A stretch of DNA of 64,000 bases from Paragordius varius (Eukaryota; Nematomorpha). Positions 35,898 through 47,800 of this stretch are shown here, piece after piece. The position numbers were made by a program, and so were the translations under genes. The DNA is taken from contig OZ176053.1 in the NCBI GenBank assembly GCA_964247055.1, positions 806,001 to 870,000 of the forward strand, read 5' to 3'. Each line of letters starts with the position of its first letter. The stretch's first letter is position 1. The notes beneath the pieces were generated by a model. The model did no database searches, was not told the DNA's origin, and was given only the letters and a program-made list of their open reading frames with translations.

Positions 35898-38800
35898 TCA
35901 TACTCTTTTGGGAAGGGAATTTTTACATGTAGCAATTTCAATAGGCTTTCCAATACATGAAACCAGCTTTCTTCCATCTTTTTTGCCATCCCTATGGATT
36001 AAAAATATATAAGAATGAATTTCATTTAAGTAAGAAAGATACTATCAGATTTACATTAAACATCTTCGTTTTCTTATAGTTAAACCAACATGACTGTTCC
36101 CTTTGCATTTTGTCCATCTAGTCCATTTCTCCCAAGAAACAGTTACAGTAGAATCAGGGTTTGGTTGTGAAACACACTTGCCTTTCTTACACTAGAAGAA
36201 TAAATATAAAGACAAAACAGTTAAAGTTCCTAGCTAAAACCAATGAAATCCTTAACCATGATTATTTTAATAAAACCAACCAATTGTTTTGGGACGAGAA
36301 ATAAAAAGTTTAATGGATTTTTTAAAACATTCCATTTTATAATCATGAGAATGTAAATTATATTAAAACATATTTTTGCTTTGAAAAAATATCAGTCCTT
36401 TACTTTGATTTTAATGTTTTATTATTTTAATTTATTATATTTACAGTATGCATTTTAATGGTTGCTTATTTCACACTATAATAGTTAGACAATTTGCAAC
36501 TAGGGTTGTGCATTTGACTGCTTTTTCAAAATAGTCCGGTCAGACCATGGTCATGATCACGGTCATGACCACTTAAGTATGTATCATGCAATATTGGATT
36601 GTCAAAATAATGTTAGAATTACACTTGCGTTTCATTAATGTCAGGTTTTTTCTTAAAAGTTTGTATTAAACATTTTTTGATATTTATTATTTACAAATAT
36701 TTTTAATTAAATTTAATCAAGAAATTTATATTCATATGAATTTTGCCATATGTTTATGGCCTTCTGAAGCTATACATAGCTTTTAATACTGGATACACAT
36801 AAATATTTACCTATTTTGTTTTACACTTTCTTTCATCTATAAATATCCAATTATAGAATATTATTTGGAACACTATATGGAATAATTGCATGCAAGGTGC
36901 TTGATTATTTTGTTTTACGAAATACCTGGATATGCTTAAATGCTAATGTTAAAAGGATGCATGTTTAGCAATTTTTAATAATTATTAAATATGCATAATT
37001 AAATATTTAATTTTTAAAAATTTATTAAACTATAAAATGTTACTATCTCGCTTCCAAGAAAATTTACTAGCAATTTTTTAAAATAAAGCTGTTTTTTTAA
37101 TTGACCATGGTCAAAAAATAAATAGTCACTGACCTGGTCATGACCCGGTTAATTGACCGGGTCAGGACTTGGTCAGCACAACCCTATTTGCAACACATTA
37201 GTGTCTGGAGAAAACAACAAAATGTTGAAAAAACAATTTTTTCCTTTCTTTTTTCCATACACTCATGTGTTGCGAATTGCCCAACTATAGTGTAAAAGTA
37301 AATTAAGCAACCATTAAAATGTACACTGTAATCAAAAAATATTAACCACAAAATCTTCATTCTTTTCTTCCAAAAGTTCATTTGTTGTTTGATTGCATGA
37401 ATAATTATCCATGTTAGTGCGTACGATTTCGGTTTCATTGATACTTAATTTGCAATAATAGTTTAAGCAGTTTATCTATATTAAATAGACCACATGTGTA
37501 TTAAAAGAATATACAAAGTTAATTCATTTAATATGCCAATTACATAACAAATTTCAAGCCGACGAAAACTCAGTCCAGCAATAACATGGGCAATAACATT
37601 ACCCCAAGACCTACAGGCCAAAAACATAAAAGCCAGGGATTGGTTAAACAAAAAATCCTTCAATGCAATGATCAAACACCTAAACCCCGCCTCGAAGGGA
37701 TGCCAAGGAATCCCTTAACAACGGCCAATCTCTTATCTACACGTTTACTTTACCCTTGAACAATCTAAATCACCCTTGAGCAATTCAAATTCACCCTACA
37801 AATCATATATGAATTTTCTGGCTAATATAACTCATCATTAATATAAAATAAGTCTGGCTAGTTTATTATTTTTTCTTTATTATTTTAAACAATATCTCAT
37901 TATTAAAATTATAAAAAAATACAGGTAATTTTTAATCTTTAAAACATCGTTCGAAAGTGAAATTTCAAGGGTGGTTTCGAAGTGTTAATGGTATATATAT
38001 GTGTGCAACAAAAATTTTTTTTTCATGAGATAGCTTATGACCAGCGTATTCATTTGCCGCAAAATTTTTATTTGTTGACAACCTAGTTTTTGAAATTTTG
38101 AGAGAAAATCGAAATCGGGCAAAAAGTGAAAATTAAGGATAATTAAGGAAATTCAAAACATAATAATAAATTTGAAATATTATTGTTTAATATCCTTTTA
38201 GGGGATATTTTCAATATACAAATAGCCTAAAATCATAGAGTTAGGGTTTCTATTAAATTTTAGCTTAAAAGGGCAGATTTTAATGAAACTATATTAAATT
38301 AATTATTTTTAATTATTTACCACGTAAACTCACTATTAAAATGTTAATATTCATATTTTATTCAGGAAAAATACTTATATATCAAAATAAAACCAAAAAT
38401 ATGTTTTTTATTTTTGCATTTTTTTGTCATCTGGTTTATGAGTGTATAAAAAATTTATACTGTTTGATTTTGGATTCTTACAGGAGTGAGAATTATTAAA
38501 TATATATTTCATGCAAAATAGGATTTAAAAGTAGTGGTATATCAACCAACAATCATTACAAATCCCTGTAACAAGTTGTTTTATCACAAATTAATATTTT
38601 TACTGGGATTTGTACGGATTTTTGGTTGATATTCCACTACTTGAAAATCAATTTACTTTATAATTCTCGCTCATGTGAAATCCAAAATAAGACAGTAAAT
38701 TTTTTATATCAAACCAGATGATAAAAAATTGAATAATAAAAAACGATGTTTTATAGTTTATTTTAAGATAGAACGTTTTTTACTGAATAAAATATGATGT

Positions 38801-41800
38801 TAAGATTTTAATAGTGTGTTTAGCTAGTAAATAATTAAATATTTTATTATAGTTACATATAAATTTTTTTGATTTTGAGTGTGTTGAAAGAAAAACGCCA
38901 TCTGAATTGAGATTTTATATAAATCCTGTTAGGATTTTATATATAATCATAATATCTCAACTTTTATCATTATTTTTTGAATGATCCTATCGTTAATTTT
39001 CAATTTTTGCCCAATTTTGATTTTCTTTTTATATTATAAAAACTAGGTCGTCAACAAATTAAATTTTTTGCGGCAAATGAATTCACTGGTCACAAGCTAT
39101 CTCATAATAACCCTCTTTTTTTGCACACAGTTTATATAGAGTTTTAATAATGAATTGAGAATGGCTAAATGGAATCTTTCTCCTTAGTACGGATTTGGTT
39201 GGTTTCGTTGAAGATGTTATCTATCAAACGAATTCTTCTTCCTGTTATACGAGCCCTATTCATTTTTTCCAGCATCAGTGACTTTTCAAGTGAAGTAGAT
39301 CTCATAATGTGACCAAAATAGAATAGTTTTTGCCGTATCAGCCTGGTCAGCAGTGACATTTCCGGATTAATTTTATTTAAAATAGTGGCGTTAGGGATTT
39401 CGTCCGATTATTTTGCTTGGAGAAGTTTCCTTTAAACTCATAGTTTGAAAGAATTAATTAGTCGTTTGTTATATTTTTTTCAGCGTCCAGCATTAATCTG
39501 ATTTTGGTTTTTTTAGTCTCATGTCATGTGACGTCCAAAGCTTAATGTATTTGAATGTTCCTGCTTTTGCAATATATGGCAATTCTTCATTTTATTTCTG
39601 GAGGAGAGTTGTAGCCATTGTTTATAATGCTGCCTAATGTAACTGTTTACGGGTTTGAGTTGGTTGTTTGAACCGGGTTGATTTGTTTTATTTTGCCTTT
39701 TTAAGGTTGATTATTAATCCGTATTCATCGCATTCAATTTTAGCATTCTTATATAGGCTTTATATTATAACCAAAGTTGGTCCGACATTTTTAAAAATTT
39801 GTGGTTTTGGCAAGTTTAATGGCTCTAACATTTAATAGCCACCGAACCAGTGACTTTCGAAACTAAATATAAGCAGGCATTCCAATAGAGCTAACCAAAG
39901 TTTGGTCTGTTTTTTGCGTATATTACTATGATCAGCAAAAAAGTTAAACTAATTAAATTGCGCACTTTGACTTTTACTGGTTTACTGATTAATTTATTTG
40001 TCGAGAGATCCTCATTTTTTTGTGTCACGTTCATGTAATAACCAATGCAAAGAAAACAACGGAAAATTTTGAAAAACTTGAATAGTACCCATTACTTAAC
40101 CTTACGAGTAAACTCCCATAATTCAGTATAAGAAATAAAAACTCTATTCATAAGTTAGGCGCGAAAGTTCTGGATGATTCAGAAGATTTTTTAATTCTTC
40201 AAAGACAAAGGGTCCCCCACATTATAATTTTCACAGAGGTTTATTACTATCTAGGTAATTTTTATTAGGTTTGACCTTTGTTAGTTAAAAATATTTCGGC
40301 AATAGGCCTAGATATGCACAAAAATTAATGCATCATTAGGAGGCTGCATGGATTACATACTTCTCCGTACCATTTAGTTTACCAATAAAAGGGTCCTATA
40401 AAAAAATGAACCAATTATAAAATAGCTTTGTTTGCCTAAAAATCTCGCTAGCGCTTCGTATCGTATTTAAACCAAAACTTACATAAACTATAATCATTTT
40501 ACAACCATAATATGCAATAAATTTACATAAATCAAATTTTCTATCAGCAATAATCTCTTATAGCCAAAAAATATTGACCTTACTATTCGAAATATCTGGA
40601 TATGCATCTAATTTACAAAAGTTTTTAAAATCCCTGACAACCAGATTGGCAGTATTTAACAAGGGATATTGTTTATATTTCCGACTGTAAAAACTGTTTG
40701 GATTGTTGTCTAATAAACAGTGAGCCCGATTAGAAATCAAAAATTTTGTTATCCCCTTAATTGCAGGACTAGTCCAAACCCAAAAATTATGGGTTTGAGA
40801 ATTCATGATGCCAGTTTCGTTGTTTTTACAATACTTATCATCGTGTGAAACGCCCATTCTAATAACAAAAATATAGTAATTATATTAAATATGTAAGAAA
40901 AAATTGATAAAAAGTGAAGGTTGTGTATTTTTGTACCATAATTTTTTATAGTTCATCTATCGTTTTAAGTTAAAAATATACATAATTTGAATTTGTACAG
41001 ATAAAAAGAAGAATAAAAGACTATTTGCAAAATACAAGCGCATATTATTTAATCTAATTTACTTAAAATATAACGCATTGTTTTGATTTTCCAAAATGGG
41101 AAAACAGACGTAAAATGGTAATACACCTAATTATATAATTTCAAGTTTTTTTGTCCGTATAACAATTATTACTGTATATGACAATTGTTAAAATATGATT
41201 GTCTTTATCAATATTTCGCACTTACATTTTACGCTTTTTATAGTTTTTGCCTATTAAAACCAATAATATGAAAGATTTATGTAAAATCTATTTGTTTGTT
41301 ATAAACTAATAGTTTTATTACAGTGTACTGTTCTTTCCTTATAAAAGCGAAATTGGGTTACGAATATTTTATATATTTTGTTAAATCCATTTTTATGTAA
41401 TTTTATGATTCTTAAAAAATATCTTTTTATAATGAAAACCCCTTGTGGAAAACGCAACATTTAGCGGTAGCATAATATATAAACCAAGCTTTTAGGTTTG
41501 ATCTTAATTTAAGGGATGTATGTGCAGACAAAAAAAACTAAAAGTTAAATATTTCAAAAAAAAAACAGCCATACTTTTTCAAACCTTAATATTTCCCACA
41601 TAAACAATTTTTAAAATGTATAACTTGTGTTACCAATATAGATTTCAATTCCATATTTTGCAAGACAAAGATTGTTTTCAAAAACAAAATTTTATTTTAC
41701 TTTTTACATTTTGTCTTTTACTTAAATTTTGTCTGCGCATACTTGTAAATTTTACTGTAAAACCATTTTATATAATTATTTACAGTTAAAACTGAAATTA

Positions 41801-44800
41801 TGCGGACCAAACCTATAAACATAAAGACAAATGTTTTTTTCAAAAAGACAACCACATTTTTTTAAGGTCCATTTTAAAAAAACTCATTGTTTTATATTGC
41901 AAAGTATAAAATTGATATGTATATTGGTTACACAATTAATTATATATTTAACAGTTTTAATTATATAATTTATATGAAAAAAAATAAAAGTATGGTTGTC
42001 TTATGAAAAAAAAACATTTGTCTTTACATTTCTACGTATTGTCCTCGTATAATTTTAATTTTTACTGTAAATACAGCAGTTAAACAGAACTTACAAATGT
42101 CCGATTTCATGGGCAATGGTTGTCGCGGTTCCAAAATGTTTGGGATGAACGATAGCGCAACTCACTTCAATGTTACAAAGTCCAAATAAATTAGCAATAC
42201 CTTTCAAAAGTAAAATCCATATAACAAAAATTTTTTTAATGATTAATTTACATATTTTTTCTAGAGATTTTAAATAACCTTCTATTATGTATGTATAGTA
42301 AAGTGATAGAGAAAAATATTAATTCGAGAAGATTCGATCATTAGCTAGAGTTAGAATTTTAGATTTTGGGTTAAGAGCATTACGTTAGAAAAGGACATTT
42401 TTTTAAATGTAACTTTTATTTTAATTTTGCGACAGAAGGATGATGTATTATATTTTAATTTAAAGGAGCAATAAAATATAAACCAGATTAATTTCCTTTT
42501 GATTCTGTCAGCCAAAATTAAAATTATAATTTTACTTTCATTATTATGTAATTATATAGAAAAAGCTCAAAAGTATTAAACGTGTCATCTGAATTTTTTT
42601 ACTATGCATTATATGGGTTGTCGTGAGGACCGCATTAATTTTATAAGGTCACTGTTATGAAATATCCAAACAAAAAAACTGCGTTTCTACACATTAAAAA
42701 GTTATTCATTTCTTCGATACGAATCGGGGTAGCTAATGACACATGGCCTATTTAAAATTAAATATTTTTTATGAATATAAAGTGTGCATTCACTAACCCA
42801 CATTGATGTCCCACATTGTATAATCAAATCAACCAAAATGACTTATTTCATGGATAATTTTGAGACAAATATTTTAGAACCATAACATGAATGCAATGAC
42901 TAAATCCATAAATAATTTAACCTCCTTTTCTATTATGATATTAATTTTAATTAAAATAAAGAATAAACTTAGATTTTAGCGGTAAATTTATAATTCAATA
43001 TTTATCCTAAATTTATTAAAAATAGTGTCAAAGTTATAGCTAATACTTTCTATAAATTTTTTTATAAACTTTAATGAAAATAGAAGTAAAAAATTAAAAC
43101 AACCCTTTTTACCAGTTCTTCAATATTAATTTAAAGTTCATGGGGTATCGAGTTATCTCCTTATGTATCAAAGGATAGCCAAATAGCATATATATACAGT
43201 AAAATTAAATATGATTGGCTTAAATTGGAAAATATATAGATTTTTGCTTCCAGTAAATTTGCTCGTTACAATAAATTCTCAACGCATGACCTAAACACTT
43301 TTTTTAATATAATTTACTTTCTTATGATGAAAATATATATATCATTCCTTTCCTTATTAATAACTAATTATGTGAGCAGTTTCTATATATTTATAGGAAA
43401 AATTCGAAATTATACGGACGAAAGGTGTAAATTAAAGGACAACCATTTTTTTCTAAAAGACATGCTTTTTAAAACCTTGATTATTTCAAATATAACCTAT
43501 CTTTTTGGGTTGCATAATTAAAAATAGTAATGTAAATTGATAACCATTTATAAATTACAAAATATGTCATTATACTTTTGAAATATATAAATAAATGCAT
43601 GTAACCAATTACATTTATTATATTTTTTAACCAAAACCAACGATATAAGGTTTAAATTCAGAAATTTTTTATAGTTTTATTTTTTAATGTATAATACACT
43701 AAAATACATACCTAGAGTTGAACCATTGCGCCATTCTCTATACAGTAAAATTAGTTAACATGTTTTACAATATGCATTTTAATGGTTGCTTATTTCACAC
43801 TATAGTAGGGGGGGGGGGGAATTTGCCACACACAGTAATGTATGGAAAAAACAATAAAATGTTGTTGAATAAACAATTATTACCTTTCTTTTGTACATAC
43901 ACTCCTGTGTTGCAAATTGCCCGCCCTACTACAGTGTGAAATAAACTATCTATAAAATGCATACTGTAATGAAGTAACGTGAATGCTTTAGTTTTATAAA
44001 TTTCTAGATACAATCTTTGTTAAAGGTTTTTTAGATGGCTACATGTTAATCGTTAAATATATATCTATATATATATATATGTACGTATGGGTAGTATAAA
44101 AGTTAAAATTTCAATATAATACAACCGATCTAATAGAAGAGACACGTCTTCCAAACGATCTTTGCGATTTTTTTTGGTTAGATTACAAAATTCATAGAAT
44201 GCTTGATGCTGTGTAAGTCGTCGTTGGCGATTAAAAAATTTCTAATTTGGAAAAATGACATTATCACCAAAATACATTTAAAAACTGAAATTATACGGAC
44301 AAAACCTAAAAATATAAAGACAAATATTTTTATCTACAAGACAACCAACCATACTTTTTCCAAATCTTGATTTATTTCAATAAACCTCATTGTTTTAATT
44401 GAAAAACTTTGAAATAGAGACATATTACTAACACAATCAATTCTATAGTTTACAAATGTAACTAATTAGCTTATATGAGAAAAATTAAGGTTTTTAAAAA
44501 GTATGGGGTTGTCTTTAAGAAAAATATTTGTACTTAAAATTTTACGTTGTTTCCGTATAATTCAATTTTTACTGTATGTATATAGTCTTATATATTTTAT
44601 CAAATTAGTTTCGTCGTTGATATTAAATAATTAAATTCATTAGCTTTAATGGTTCATTATAGTAAAATGATAAAATGTAAATACTTTTAAGTACCATGAA
44701 TTAACTCAAAGGCGTAGCTAGGGTGAAGAAAGGGGGGATCATGCACCCCAGCGCCATAATTAAAAGTGCCCAGGAAATTACAAATTTTTTAGATTAAAAA

Positions 44801-47800
44801 ATACTTTTAAGCTATTATTTTAAATAATACATGTAAAAATCACCCCCATTTACGAGTGGCGTCATGACCACGCTTTTAACTTCGATTATTTCTTTAAAAT
44901 GCAAGAGATTGCATGGAGGGTGATGGGAGGGGGGGCATAATACAAGCTACGCCTCTGCATATAACTAAGCTGAAAAAAGGATTAAATTTATCAGCAAATT
45001 TGGCAATTTTGCATTTTATTAGATAAAATTCGGTATGTTTGAATAATGTTAGTACATCAATAAAGGCAAAAAGGAATAAAAATACCAAATCAGTCGTCTT
45101 TATCATGATATTTATATTGTTGTTTAGCTTGGGATCTTTAAATAGGCGATGAACCTATTATTAGCAAAAAAATGTTTTAGTCAATCTGAAATAATAATAA
45201 ATACTGGTCACTGATAAAATTTTGTCATTATTTTTTCAGTTTGGTTTTAGCCTACACAGTGTCTCACACTCTTTTTACCCTAAAAAGATCTGTGGGATAG
45301 AGTCCAAAGAAAAAAAATTAACTAGGCAATGGGTTAATTGGGTTTTGTCACATTTTAGCAAAAAAACTACAGTTAATATTGAAGTTATACGGACAAATCG
45401 TAGAAATATAAGTTAAATATTTTGTTTAAAAGACAACCATACTTTTTCCCATCATCGTAATTTTTCCTTTATAAGCTGGTTAATTTGAATTGTAAAATAT
45501 AAAATTTATTGTGTTACTAATACACTGGTTCACACTTTGTCATTTAAAACAAAGAGTTATTTTTTAATTTATAAAAGTATGGTTGTCTTTTAGAAAAAAT
45601 TTTTATTTTAAGTTATTAATCTCATGTGTCAAACAACAAATATTCCCTGGTCAATGTAAAAATATTTATGCACAAAAAAAGTTTATTTAAATTATATAGC
45701 CATGTCTTTCGAATGATTTGGTTTCTTAGTTATTTAAATGGTTGAAATATCATATGTCTAAAATTATATTGAAAAAGTTTTGTTCAAATATTTATAATTA
45801 AAAACTAAGAAAGACTTTTACAAGTTGTATTTTGAGAGCCGGCTTATTCTTTTCAACCCTCAAAATTGGATTGGTAGTTCATCCATACTAAATTAATTGT
45901 TCCTTTTCAAAAAATGTGCCAGGAAAACATGTAATGATGCTCAAATTTTTTGCAAAACAATTAACTGCTTAACTAACTCTAAATAGGTCAATTTTTAATT
46001 TTTTTGTTTGGCGTAAAATAATAAACAACGCAAAATTTTAAATAAAATCAATCCCGATATGTCATTGCTTGGAATTTCTGTCCGCACACCAAAGTATCCT
46101 GCTTTGGCCACATACTGACTTCTAACTCACTGGAAAAATCCTTTATGTTGGGAAAGAGTGGTAGTGCACGTAAAAGGGGCCGAAGAAGGATAAGGTATAT
46201 GGACAATATTCTACAAGAAACTCATGCAACTATTGGCAGTCGCAACCTGTGAAGAAGAATAAGTTTTACTTAAAATATTCTAAAAAGTCGACCTCGACTC
46301 TATTACAGCAAATATCTGATATTAATCTGTTAAAGCAAATCGAAAAACGGCTATTTCAACATTTCAAATATTGAGTTGTTGTTGAGCTTGTAGTCGGTTA
46401 TCGACCATTAGCGAAAAACTTCCTCCACTCGGTTCTGTCGGGGGTTTAGATAGTTGCAGTGACAATTTGGAAAGATTTTGTCTATCCAGCCAATACGTCT
46501 TCGTCCTCTTCCTCTCTTGCCATTTAATTTTCCTAACATAATATCATTTTCCAAAGAATGTCCCCGAATAATGTGTCTAAAGGAACCGAATTTTTATTTT
46601 ATAATTTTACCCCTAAGCGTTGTTTGTGCGTTAATTTTATTTACAATGTCGATGTTCTTTATTTTGTCCTTCCATGTTATACCAAGTATTTTTCTCCAGC
46701 AAAAGATTTCAAAAGCGTTTATTCTTTTTTCGTCTTCACGTTAAATAGTCCAGCTTCACATCCGTATAACATGATAGGAAATATTAATGCTTTTATTAGT
46801 CAGTTTTTTGTTTTTAGATTTATGTCATGAGATCTCCATATCTTGTAGTGTGAGGCTAGAGCGCATTTGGCGATAGCTATGCGTCTTCTTATTTCTTGGG
46901 AACTGGAGTTTGAGTTGTTAATAATGTTTCCAAGGTATGTGTATTCGTTGACTACTTGAATTGTTTCGTTATTAATCCGAAGTGAGTCATAGGAATGAGG
47001 GGAGTTGATATGCAATATTTTAGTTTTGTTATGGTTTAATGTAAGGTTGTATTTTTTGCACACATTTATAAAAGTTCGGAGACTGTTTTTAAGGTTCGTT
47101 TGTGAATTTGTTATGATTACCGTGTCGTCTGCGTAGTGGAGAATCGTCAGAGTTGGACCCCCTACTTTTATTCTTGGTAGATTTAGATCCCTCATGATAC
47201 ATTCCAAATATATGTTAAACAACAAGGGGGATAAAATGCAGCCTTGACGCTGACCTATGTTCATTGGGCTCCTAGAGGTCGGGCCATGCGGAGTGTTTAG
47301 TAATAGGTAGGAGTTGGAGTATATGGATTTAATTAGTTTGATTAAGTGATCGGAAACTCCTATTTGTTTAAGGGCCTTCCAGAGAATGTCATGTTGAACG
47401 GTATCAAAGGCTTTAGAAAAATCCACGAAACATAAATGTAGCTCATTTTGGAATTCACAGTTTTTTTCCATTATCCATCTAAGGTTTGAGATCATGTCTC
47501 GGCATCCTCTTTTTTCTCTAGAGCCTGCCTGTGTCATTGATATTTCCGGTTTGACATATGTTTGTAGACGGTTTTGTATTATTAAGAACACTTTAGAGGT
47601 TTGAGTGATTAATGCTATCATGCGGAAAAGTTCTATATTGAGTTACAAATGGCTCTCTGTGAAACATCCAAAAAAGACATAACTTTCATCATCGGCGATT
47701 TTAACGCTATTATAGCTAACGATAAAACAGACAAGGTCACTGGTGGAAAAGGCTTTGATAAAGTCAAAAACCCCCGTGGTGAAAGGCTAATTGATTTTTG

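Noticed and set aside
40146-40268. + strand frame SIHKLGAKVLDDSEDFLILQ
   Set aside because: Somewhat protein-like, but no family, no partner exon and no clear splice sites.
45222-45416. + strand frame beginning near a TTTCAG (FGFSLHSVSHSFYPKKICGI)
   Set aside because: No recognised domain. It runs straight into a MITE copy at 45369 and has no consistent exon partner.
45827-45850. Minus-strand VEKNKPALKIQLVKVFLSF, reminiscent of the missing catalytic-domain strand of the metalloprotease
   Set aside because: Tempting position and sequence, but no acceptable donor or upstream frame was found, so it is not added to the gene model.
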